Assembly: GCF_030814215.1 (NCBI RefSeq)
Contig: NZ_JAUSUT010000001.1
Coordinates: 124,001 to 188,000 of the forward strand
Reading direction: 5' to 3'
Source: Amycolatopsis thermophila
Lineage (GTDB): Bacteria > Actinomycetota > Actinomycetes > Mycobacteriales > Pseudonocardiaceae
Length of the DNA stretch: 64,000 nt
Shown: piece by piece, positions 16,733-28,700 of the stretch
How positions within the stretch are numbered: the first letter of the stretch is position 1
Layout: each line of letters starts with the position of its first letter
Notes under the pieces: model-generated
Seen by the model: only the letters and a program-made list of their open reading frames with translations
Told to the model about the DNA's origin: nothing
Databases searched by the model: none
Made by a program: the position numbers and the translations under genes

Positions 16733-19700
16733 TCACCGATCCGGCGGCCGGGTCGTGGTGATGCCCAGGTCGAACTCCTTGCGGACGTAGCCGGCGTACA
16801 GGTCGCGCGGGCGGTCGGCCGCCGGGATCCGCCGCAGCTCCTCCTCGGTGTAGTCGTCCAGGTCGGCCTTGGTCACCTCGGCCCGGACGTGGAAGTACCG
16901 CAGCTGCCCGTGGTCCAGCTGGGTGCGCATCTCCCGCGCCACCCGCGCCTCGTGCCCGCCGCGGCTCTCCATCGCGTCGAGGATGTTCCGCACGTACTCC
17001 GGGTGCCCCTGCTCGTACCCGCCGTTGGCGTTGAGACCGGCGCTCGGGCCCTTCGCCTCGACGATCACGTAGTGGCCGTCGCCGTCGCGGTAGACGGCGT
17101 CGAAGTGGTGGGCGCCGCGGTCCGGGATGCCGACCCGCCGCAGGTCGCCCTTGCCCGCCGCGCGGTACTCCTTGCGCAGGTCGCGCACCGCGTGCTCGGC
17201 GGCGATGTCGCCGAGCTTGTTGTTCCAGTGGTTGCTCTGCACGTCGTTGAACCCGGACTTGTCGAACTCGTCCAGTGGCGTGGTGAACCGGCTGTCCGGC
17301 CGGTGGTTGCCCTTGACGGCCTCGACAGCCTCGGTCAGGTACTCCTGGATGCCCGGGCGGCCGGCGGCAAGGAGGTCCGCGTCAGCCCGGCGGGCCGGCG
17401 GCAGGCTGTCCCGGCGCCCGACCGTGCGGCTGCCCTCGATCGTGGCCGAGCGCACCGGCCCCTCGGCGGTGTCGTGCACGGCGAACGTGCCGTCCGGGCG
17501 GCGGCGCAGCACCGGCACCTCCACCCCGCGGTACCGCGCGCCGCTGTCCCGGCGCGGGTACACCCCGTCGGTGCCCATCTGCCGCCAGTACCGCTTGAGG
17601 AACTCGGCCGCCTTCGCGTCACCGCCGTTGACGATGGTGAGGATCTCGCGGTGGACCTGCGCTTCGCTGGGGACGCGCGGGTCCGCGCCGCGCACGTTCT
17701 CGTCGAAGCGGTTGACGACCGCCCGGTCCTCCGCGTGGCGGCGGGTGCGGGGGGCGACCGGGTTGAGACCGGGATCGCCGTCGGCGGGCACCGGCGGCGC
17801 GGGCGGCACCGGCGCCTCCCCGGGCAGCGGCGGGACGCCGACCACCAGCGGGTCGTCGAGGGACAGCAGCTGCGCGAACACCGGGATGGTCGGCTTCGTC
17901 GCCAGTCCCGGAATGTCGATCCGGATCTCGCCGTCCACCCGGACCGGCGTGGCCGGGACGAAGACACCGTGCCGGACCGACGGCATCGTCGCCAGCACGG
18001 GCATCCGCGCGTCGGCGACCGCGGGCAGCAGGTTCTCCAGCGCGGCGGTGGTGGCGACCACCGGCAGCCCGGACACCACACGCAGGAGCCGCGCGACGTG
18101 GTCGGCGTCGCCGAAGTACCCGGCCTTCATCTGACCCTGGTGGATCAGGGCCTGCTCCACCGCGAGCATCCACCGCGGTGCGGCGACCTCCGCCGGCAGC
18201 AGGAACTCGTTCGGCACCGCCACCTCGCGAACGCCGTCGCGCAGGTGCAGCCGCACCAGGTGGTCGCCGGAGCCGGGCAGCTCGGTGACGAGCTGGTCGC
18301 GGATGATGTCCGGCCGCGCGGCGGCCAGCGCGCGCAGCACCTGGTAGGTCACGCCCGTCCGCAGGCCGTGCGAGTCGAGCAGGTGCGGGTCGAGGGTCTC
18401 CATGAACGGCCGGTCGTCGCGGCGCCACTGTCCCCCGTCGGCGTCCGACGTGTACAGGAGCGGGCGATGGGCGAGCGGGTAGGGATTGGCCGGGTGGCGC
18501 GGGTTCTCCCGTGACAACACCGAGTCGGCCAGGTCGCCGAACGCCCGGTGCACGAGCACCATCCCGCGCTTGTCCGCACTGTAGAAGAAGTCGTGGTCGG
18601 CCAGCAGGTCGACCACCTCGGGGGTGTCGCGGTTGGCGAGCATGAACGCGGTTCGCGCCGTCTCCCGGTCCTCGGCGAAGCGCGCCGCGGGGTCGGCTGC
18701 CGTGCTCGGCGTGATCTCGGGGACCCGGCCGGACGCGGCCACCGGCTGGAACCGTCCGACGTCGGCGGTGCCGTGCACCGGGTGCAGGCGCATCCCGTGC
18801 TTGCGCACGAGTCCGGCGAGCACCGGAGCCTGCCGGGCGAATTCACGCAGCGCGTCCGGGGAGAAGGGGAGCGGCTCGCCGTCGGCGCGGGGGTCGAGCG
18901 TGCCGATCCGCGCGTACCGGGCCGCGCCCGGCGCCAGGTCGTCCGGCACCAGCGCACCGAACCCCCGGTCCCACTCCGCCGCCAGCGCCCGCTCGACGGC
19001 CTGCTCCGCGGGCAGATCCGGTCGCGCGTCCACGGCCCGGGCCCGGAAGGTGTCGAAGCCGCGCCGCAGCAGCGCGAGATCACCGTAGAGGTGCTCGTAC
19101 CACGCGGCGAACTGACGCCGGGCTCGCGGATCGACGAGGTCGGCGTACGCGGGGGCCAGGTCACCGAACAGGGTGGGGTCGGGCTCCTCCACGACCAGGC
19201 GGGTCCCTTGGCGGACCCATTGCTCCAGCTCGTAGTCGGCGGCGGCGGGAACGTACTCCGCCGTCGGCGGGAGCTGACTGACCAGGCTGTCCACGGTGTG
19301 CTCCAGCACGACCGGTTTCCCGTCTCCGTCGATGACCAGCACGTCCGTGCCGAACGTCGTCGGGTAGTCCGGGCGCAGGGTCATCCGCTCGTGCGGGATC
19401 AGCCGGTCGGTCCGCACGCGGGGCTCGATGCCCAGGTTCGCGAGCTCGGCGGCGACGGCGAGGCGCACGATCCGCTCCTTGGCGTTGCCGGCCACCTCGG
19501 CGACCGAGATCGGCTTCAGCGGCGGCCGCTCACCGCTGATCACCTGGTCGGTCAGCCAGTACACCGTGCCCTCGTGGTTGATCACCACGACCGCGGCGTG
19601 CGGTCCTCGCGGATCGGAGGTCAGGCGGTGGAGCATCAGCGCCATCGCGCCGGGCCTGTCCCGGACGGCGCGCTCGACGACGGTCTGGTCGTCGACAACC

Positions 19701-22700
19701 GGATGACGGATCGTGCGGAAGCGGGCGGCGGTGATCTGCTCGACGCGGCCCGCCGCGCCCGCCTCGGCGCCGAACGGCTCGCCGTCGCGGATCCCGCGGA
19801 ACGCCGGCATCGCCGGGAGTTTGGGCACCCCGTCGTGGTAGATCGACCGCGCGGCCAGGAACACCTCGAACGACTCGACGCCGGGCCGCCACAGCTGGTT
19901 CGCCCACTTCTTCGGGTTGAGCCGCGCGGTGAACCTCCCGTCCTCGCCGCGCATGATCTTCCGCAGCGGGGCGAGATCGCGGTCGATCGGCGGCCGGAGC
20001 CCGTCCGGCTCGTCGTAGGGCGCCCCGACCTCGCCGCTGGTGTCGGTCGCGCCGTGCGTGGAGTTGAGCATCGCCACCAGGTCGGGCCGGCTCTCGCCGA
20101 GGTGGCCCAGTTGTTCGGGGGTGAGCTTCTCGTCGTCGATCACCTTCAGGACGTGGTGGATCCACTCCAGGTCCGACATCCGGCTCGCGGGATGGCGCAT
20201 CGGCAGCTCCGCGGCGGCCGAGGGCACCAGGTCCCGCAGTTCGGTGCGCCAGTTCCGCGCCAGCAGCTCGCCGAACGGGACGCCCCGCCACCGGGCGACG
20301 CTCTCCAGGTGCCGCACCGCTTCGGCGAACGTGTCCGGGTCGGCGATCGTCTCGGCCAGCGCCCGCAACTCGAGCCGCGCCGCCCGGTCGTTGACGAGCG
20401 AGTGGTACCGGGACGCGACCTCCGGCGGGAAGTGCGCCACCTCCTCGTTCGCCTGCTCCGCGGCCACGATGCTCTCGGCGCGCCGTCCCCAGGCGTCCTT
20501 CTCGCCGGCGGGCAGTGCGTCGAGGTACACCGTGGTCGGCGGCCGGCTGTTGATCTCGGACAGCGGCAGCCCCGGGATCGGCACCGCGGGCGCCGCCAGC
20601 TTGTCGCGGTTGTGGACGATGACGTCGATCGCCTCCACCCCGTCGGCGCTGGTGTACAGCGGCGTGTCACCGGACACCCCGCGCGCCGGATCGAGGTAGA
20701 GCGGCCGGCCGCGGTCCTGCACCGCGACCGCCGTGACGTAGGGCGCGTGGCCGCCGCGGTGCACCACGACGTAGGCGAACGCGTGTCCAGTCGTGGTGGC
20801 CGCGAGGAAGTGCTCGAGAAGCCGGTAGCCCTCATCCACTCCGGGCAGGCGCTGGAACCGCCCGCCGCGGTCGGCGATGCGGCCCAGCCCGTCGAGCTCG
20901 GCGCCGACCGGGCGGGTGATGTCGCCGTCGAGGAAGCCGTCGAAGGTGCGCCGGGCCGCGGGGTCGGCGCCCAGACCGATCCAGTAGTCGTGGAGCACCA
21001 TCGCGGCGTCCGCGTCGGCGAGCCGACCGGCCGGGTCCCCCGGCCACGGGGCGAGCAGCGGCACCGCGCGGGCCAGTTCGTGCCGGGCGGGCTCGAACGG
21101 GTGCGAGATCGGCGACTGCCGTACGACGGCCAGTTGCGCACCGGGCGCGGGCAACAGGCCGCCGCGCTCGCCGAGCACGCGGGTGACGCGGGCAGGCGGG
21201 AACAAGTGCTCGCCCGTGGTGTACGCCGGGGCGACCTCCCCGGAGACGACGTTGGCGGCCCGCCAGTCGTCCTCGGGCAGGCTGCGCTGGAGTTCCGGCG
21301 GCAGCTCGCGCAGCTGCGCGCGGGCGGCGACGTCGAGGAGGTCGTCCCGCTCGGACAGCATCGCCCGGGTCAGCGGTCGCAGGTGCGCTTTCGCGACGGC
21401 ATCGAAGTCGCGGCCTTCCGGCAGCGCGATCGCGACGTCCTGCGCCGCCTCGAACAACTCGTCGGTGCGGGCGGAGTACCCGTGCTCGACGATGGCGTCG
21501 GCCTGCTGGAGCGCCAGGACGTCGAGCGCCAGCAGGCGGCCTGCGGTGCCGGCGTCGACGACCGTCGCCGGGTCCGGGCCGCGCAGCCGACCGCGCCGGA
21601 GCCGCTGCAGCCGGGTCTCGGTGTTCCGCTCGTGCCGGATCCGGCCGAGCTGCTCGGCCAGCGCGCGGGCGGCCCGGTCGGCCGGTGTGCCCGCGTCGAC
21701 GTGGAGCCGGACGACCGGCTGGGTCGACTCGTGGGCCACTTCGCGGAAGGCGGGCATCAGCCGGAGGCCGCGTCGGGTGGCCGCGTCGGTGTAGTCCACG
21801 GCGACCGGGGCACCGTCGAACGTGACCTGGGTGCCGGCGACGGTCAGCTCCGGCATGACCCGCCGCAGCGTCTCGAACGCGAAGAACAGTTCCTGCCGGT
21901 CGGTCAGGAACCGCTGCTCAGCACTGTCCCCACGGCCGGCGCCGGCTGCGCCGTCCGTTCCAGCAGCAGGACCGTCCAGCCCTCCCGCCTGGCCAGCGGC
22001 GACGGGAACTCCACCGAGAGCACCGCCCAGGCGGCCGAAGTTCCCGAGTCGGTCAACGTCGTCCCCGGTGCGATCGGCTCGCCCTGCTCGCGGCCCATCA
22101 CCCGGATCCCCGGGAACGCCGCCAGGTCGTCCACCTTCGTCACCTGGAACTGCGTCATGAGCATGTCCTTCCCCGTGGAACAAGAACGGTTCGACCTCGC
22201 CGGCCGGAGCGGGCAGTTGGTCCGGCTCGACCACGGCCGGCCGCGAACGGCGACCGTACAGGCGGTCGACCGCGGCGTCGCCGTGGGCCTCGGCGTTGCG
22301 CTCCAGCAGTGGCACGAGGTTGGCGGTTGGCCGGATGCCCAGGCGCAGCTGACCGACGTGCGCCAGCTCATGCCCGAGCACGCGGGCCAGCGTTTCGGCG
22401 GACGCGAACGCACCTGGGGCCAGCCAGATCTCGTTCTCGGTGACCGTCGGCGTCAGGCCCACGGCACCTTCCTCCCGCATCAGGGCGAGGATCTCGGGGT
22501 CGTCGACGACCCGGATCCGGATGTCGGTGACGTCCAGCCCCGCCTGGATGGCCACCCGGCGCGCGGTGTCGGCCGACGGCTCGAGCGGGCCCGTGGGCAG
22601 GTTCGACGGATCACCGGACCCCTGGTCCGGACGGTGACCGGTGTGCTCCTCGAGCGCCTCGCGGACGTCCCGCGCCTTGAAGACGCGTCCGCTGCCCCAC

Positions 22701-25700
22701 AGCTCGTGCGCGTGGTTGAGCTTGTTCGTCAGGTCGGCGACCAGCGCCGTACGGTGTTCCTCGGTCAGCGACCGGTCGGCGAACGCCTCCGCCACCCGCA
22801 TGGTGTCGACCACGGCCGACTTGATCCACGCGTGGTCGGTGTAGCGCTGGAGGTCCTCTTCCCACCCCTCGATCGCGGACGGATTGGTCCGGCTCATCTC
22901 CTCGACCCACCGCTGGACGAGGTATTCCCGCTCACTGTCGGAATAGCGCATGTGGTACAGGTGGCTGGCCAGGTCGGCGACCGGGTCGCCGTAGAGCGCC
23001 AGCTCCCAGTCCAGGAACGAAGTGCTGTGTTCGCGGACCATGAGGTTGCCCCGGTGCAGGTCCATGTGCACCAGGCCGAACGGGCGGCGGGTGAGCTCCG
23101 GCCAGCCGGTCCGCACCACCTCCAGCGGATCGTCCGGGACCCCGAACGCCCGCAGCAGGTCGTCGCGCTCCTCACGGACGCGCTCGTGCACGGCCTCGGT
23201 GAGGTCCGACTGCCGACGCGCGAACCCGGCGGTGTCACCGGACTCCGCCCAGCCGGGTGGCAGCGGCGGCAGGTCGTCCGCGCCGATCGTGGAGGCCCGG
23301 GCGAACAGCCGCGCGATGTCGTCGAGGACCCGGGCCGGAACGGGCTCGCCCTCGGCCAGTGGCCGGCCCGCCACGAAGGTCTGCACCTGGTTGCCCCCGA
23401 GCGACTGCCACATGAACGAGACGTTGGCGAGCTTCGGGGCCAGCGGGACCTCGACCGGGCGGAGCCGCGCGAGCAGGTCCGCCTCGTGCCAGATCCGCAT
23501 GTCCACATAGGACGCTCCCTCGATCGGGATGCGGACGTTGACCCGGCCGAAGCCGGTTTCCACGGGCACGTTGCGGTTGTAGTGGCCCTCGGCTCCGGGC
23601 TGGTTGCGGGCCAGCGCGATCACCGTCTCGCCCCACAGCTCGCGCAGCTCCTCGTGCTCGGGATCGCGGTGGGCCGGGTGCACGCCCTGCTCGCGCATCT
23701 GCGCTTCCAGGTACGCCAGCAGTTCCGCGGCCTCGGCGCGGGCCAGCGCCGGGGCCTCGTTGTCGCGCACGTGCCGGTTGAGATCGGCCCAGGTCCAGTT
23801 GTCCGGCAGCTGATCGGCGCGGACACCGTGGTGCACGAACACCTCGGTGGCCGATTTCGCGTCCCCGTCGAGGACCTCCCGCAGGATCTCGATCGTCTTG
23901 GGCGCGTACCACTCCGCCGCCTCGGCGAACTCGAGCAGGTCGAGCATCTGCCGGCGGCTGTACTCGGCGCTCTTGCGGGCGAAGTACTGGGCCAGCTGGT
24001 CGCGGTCCTCCGACATCACCGCGCCGTCGTAGGCGTACCGCCACCGGAACTGCTCGCTCTTGAGGAAGTCGCCGCGGCGGAACCAGCTCAACGACATCAC
24101 GGTGACCGCGGCCGACTCCGCGCCCGATGCCCCCTGCTGCGCGATGCGGGCGGCGCTCGGATGCGGCGCGAGCACCTCCGTCGTGGTCCGGCTCAGGAAG
24201 CTGCCGACGTTGCCCGGGCCGAGCTCCTCCAGCAGCAGGTTCAGCGCCCCGGGCACCCCTGTCGGCCCGTGGTGGTAGACCTGCACGATCCGGGCGATCC
24301 GGTCCAGCGCCTCCTCGGCGTTCTCGCCCACGACGAGGAAGTGCGAGTCGATCGCGTTGGCCAGCACCCGGGTCGGCTCGCCGGGGATCCCGGTCACGAA
24401 GCGGAAGATCAGCTGCTGCCGGTGCGCACCGCGGAGTTTGGCCCACAGTTCCTTCGGCCCGGGCTTGCCGACCTTGTCGATGTGCAGGACGAGTTCGCCG
24501 TTGCCGTAGCGCAGCACCTTCGCCAGGTGCTTGACGCGCCGGACCATCTCACCGCTTTCCCGGAGGCGGTCCATCTCCTCGAACAGCGTCCCGGGGCGCG
24601 GTAGTTCCGTGCCGCGCCGGCCGAGGATCTCACGGGCCTTCTCGCCCAGCGCCGGGTCGTCGGCGTACCCGGTCAGGAGGTTTCGCAGGTCGCGGTCGGC
24701 GTTGTGGATGTCGGTGGCCAGTGCCAGGGCCCAGTCGTCCATCGCCCGCGCGGTCGCGGCCCGGTTGCTCAGCTCCTTCTGCAGCCGCGCCGCCACCCGT
24801 TCGATGCCGTTGCGCGCGGTCACCATCCGCATGGCCCCGTCGAGCGTCCGCTGGCTCGCCTCGGTCGCGGACTGGCCCGCCGCGGCGGCGTTGCCCTGCT
24901 GCACGCTGACCGCGGCGTTCACGGCACCGCTGCCGACGGCCTTGCCGAACGCGGCGATCGCCAGCTGGCGGATCTCCCGGCGGTGCATGAACTGCTCACG
25001 CTCGATGACGTCGTCGACGTGCCGGTGCATCCACGTCCGGAGGTCGTCTTCGGACAGCCGGGTGCCCTCCGCGGTCCACTGACCCGGCAGCAGGGTGACG
25101 AACTCGCGGACGTCGGTGTTGCCGCGCTTGTACACGGCGAGGTGCGTCGTCATCGGCGAGATCGCACCGGGAAGCCCGTCGCTGACGCCGACCTTGATGC
25201 GGAGCTCGCCCGGCACCTTCGGCGTCCGCAGCCGTGGCTCGGCCTTGACGAGCACCGTCAGGCCGTTGCCCACGCCGATAGCCCTGGCGATCTCCTCGAC
25301 GGTGAACTCCTCGCCGTCGTCCTTGCGCCGGGCGACTGGCTTCGCCGCGGCCGCGGTCTCGTCGGCCTTCCGCTTCGCTGCGAGCACCTTCTCCCGGGCC
25401 GCCCGCAGTGCCGTCTCCGCCTCGCCGGCGGCAGCGGTGAGAGCCGCGACCTCCGCCTCGGGGGCACCGTCCTTGCGGGCCTGCCTCACTTCCGCGGCCG
25501 CCTTCCCGGCCTTCGCCTTGGCCACCGTCAGCGCCTTCCCGGCCGCCTCGTGCTCCGCCTTGGCCACGTCCGCGGCGATCTCTTCGGCACTGAGCAACCG
25601 GGCCGACTTGATGCCGGGACGGGTCACCGCCCGCGCGACCATCTCGTCGGCGGCGGCGCGCACCAGCATCGTGGCCGGGCCGGCCGGCACGACGGCGGGG

Positions 25701-28700
25701 GCCGGCGTGGTGGGCAGGTGTCGCCCGATCTCCGCGGCGACGCCGCCACTCACCCCGGCCGCGGCGCCCATCATCCGCAGCGACAGGTCGGCCATGCCGA
25801 TCCGGGCGGTCGCGCCGATCAGGGCCTGGAAGCCCTGGCGCTCGCGGACGGCGTCCTCCCACAGTTTCCGGGCCAGAGCCGTGTACTTGAAGTTGAGGTA
25901 CCGCGACGACATGAACCCGAAGCGTGACCCCGCGCTGCCCGCCACGAGCGGCGCGATCAGTTCGAGACTGCCGGCGCTCATGTTGAAGAACGTGGTGACC
26001 GCGATCTCCAGCGGGAGGGTCGTGAAGTTCTCCTTGGCCAGCGACCGCAGCGTGGGCTGGATCCACAACTGCGTGCCCTTGGTGACGACGTCGACCAGCT
26101 GTTCCGAGATCGCCGCGCGGATCGCGTCCGGCCCACCGTGGAAGGCGTTCGGCGCGACGCCGATCCAGTACCGCTGTTCGCTGTCGGGCACGCTGCCGCC
26201 CTTGAGGACCTGGTACGACCGGGGCAGGTTGCCGGTGACCAGGGACACCTTGAGCGTCTCGCCGGTCGGCAGCTTGAGGGTGAGCGTGCCGGCGTCCCGC
26301 ACGGCCTGCGCACCGGCGTCGTGGACGGCGATGCCTTCGTCCGACCACGACACCGAGGTCAGTTCCTTGAACGTCTTGCGCAGCCCCGCGTTGTGGATGA
26401 GGTGTTCCGGGAACGCCTTCGCGGCCAGCTGTCCGGCCAGTTCGGCACCGATCCGCCGCATGTGCTGCTGCAGCTCGTTCGCCTCGTCGCCGGACAGGTG
26501 CACGAGCGGTTCGGGAGCCGGCGCGTCCGGCACCTCGGTGTGCGTCAGCTCGGCCAGGGGCCGCAGGACCTGGCTGGTGTCGTGCGCGCCCTGGGTGAGC
26601 GATTCGGCGGTCGGCCCGATGCCGCCGCGCATGAGGAACGCCCGCAGGCGGCGCATCTCGTTGGCCGCCTCGGACTGCTTGGCTACGGAGGTGTAATAGG
26701 CGGCCGGCGCGACCATGCCGGTCCAGCCGTAGTAGACCCCGCGGGCGATGAGGTACGTGCTGCTCATGCCCAGGCCGGCCCCCATCGACGCGAGGGTGCC
26801 GAGGGTGACGCCGGCGGCGCTGCCGGCCTGCACCAGCAGCGTGGTGCGGGCCTCCACGCCGAGCGTGGGCAGCTGTGAGCGGTACCCGGCGACCTGCTCG
26901 ACGAGCAGCTGCTCCAGTTCCGCCCGCACTGGTGCGCGTTCGGCATCCGGGCGCACGGCCACGACCAGCTGCCCGCCGTCGACCCACTCCACCGGCACCA
27001 GGGCCGGCATCGGCAGCGCCACGCCCTCGGTGGGGTCGGAACCGTGCCCGGCGACGAACGCGTCCAGGTCCGCCTGGGTCCCGATCCGGACGCCGTGGTG
27101 CTCCTGGATCCACTGGGCTTTGGCGCGCAGGCGGAACTCGGCCGCGAGCGGGTGCTCACCCGACTCGATCTGCGCCAGCGACGGCCCCACCTTCGCCTGC
27201 AGTGTGAAGCCGGACCGGAACACCCGGCCGCCCAGCGCCATGTCGGTCCCGGAGTTCCAGGTGATCTTGACGACGTTGTGGAACGACGGTTCGGCGGCGG
27301 CGACCGCGTCCGGCGGTTCCTGCTCCTCGACCGGCGTGTACAGCGCCTCGATCGCGAACTCCGTGGACTGCCGGGCCTTGATGGTGTAGAGGCGGTCGTT
27401 CAGCACGCCCTTGCGGGTCCGGTCGCCGAACCCGCCCTTGTTGAGCTCGTCGAGCAGGTAGGCGAGTCCGCGCGCCGGGTGCTCGTCGGGCTTGCGCAGC
27501 TCACCGAGCAGCCGGAGGCTGCCCGGGTCGCGCACCCGGCCGCGGAAGTTCTCGTGCGTCAGGATGGCGTCTTCGAGCAGCCGCGCCCGCTGGTGACTGC
27601 GGGCGATGGCCTCGTTCAGGCCCAGCCCGTGGCCGGTGCCGTCAGCGTCCCCGTTGAGCAGCTGCCGCAGTGCGTCCTCGATCGCGGCCAGCTCGGCGGC
27701 CGCCTGCCGCACGGCGGGTTCGGACGAGTCGGGCAGGTGCGCGAAGTCGCTCGCCCGCCATCCCCGGTGTCCTGCGTCGTGCAGCGTGGCGACGACGCGT
27801 TCGCGGTCGGTGAGCAGGCCCACCACCTGCTCGACGTTCGCCAGGTCGCGCTGGGTCAGGTCGGACAGCGTGAGGCTGTCGCCGCGCAGCGGGTTGGCCC
27901 GGAACAGGCGCGCGCCGTCGGTGGCCGGGTCGATGCCCTCGGCCGGCGCCGCGAGCCGCTGGAAGCGCGTGTGGACCTGGTCCAGGGAGGCGGCTTCGCG
28001 GGTCAGCTCCGCCAGGGCCACCGACAGCGGCCGGCGCAGTTCCTCCGCGCGGGCCACGGCGCGCAGGAGGTCGCGGCGGGTGCTCTCGACGTACTGCTCG
28101 GCGGTGGCCGACGTGGCCGGCTCGCCACCGACGTCCGGCAGGTCCGGTGTGGTGCCGTTCGCCCGCGCCGCGGCTTCGGCGGCGCGAGCCTGCTCCGCCG
28201 TCTCGGTCCACAGCGCGAGCCGGGTGAGCTGGAAGTTGGCCTCCGCCAGCTGGGCCTGGTGGTCCTCGGCTCGCGCCCACAGCAGGTCCAGCGTCCCGGC
28301 GAGGCGCCGGTAGCGGTGCGTCAGCGCCGCCTCGAGCTCGCTCTCCCCCGTCTCGTGCCGTCCGGCCAGGTCGGTCGCCTGCTCGGCCAGCAGCACGACA
28401 CGACCGCGGATCGCGTGCAGCATCCCGGTGAGCGGTTCGGCCAGTTCCTCGGCCCGCTCGGCGGCGGCCGGGTCGTCCGGGCTGCCGTCGATCTCGGCCA
28501 GCGCGGCCCAGCCGCGCTGGTAGGCGTCGGCCAGCTTGGCCAGGTCACCGACCTCGGCGCGCAACCGCCGGTCGGCGGTGAAGTCGCGCTCCGTTGCCGG
28601 GCCGGCCGCCTCGGGCGTGTGCTGCCGGGTCTCCAGCGCGGCCAGTTCGGCGGCGATGTCGAGCTGCGCGAACCCTTCGGTGACCGCCGCGCCCGGGATC

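Noticed and set aside
20750-20860. Papain-like (protein-glutaminase) toxin domain in the last block of the giant protein
   Set aside because: AYVVVHRGGHAPYVTAV and a following DP resemble the His/Asp strands of that fold, and a second similar strand occurs near 19.6 kb, but neither has a catalytic Cys, so I could not support an enzyme call.
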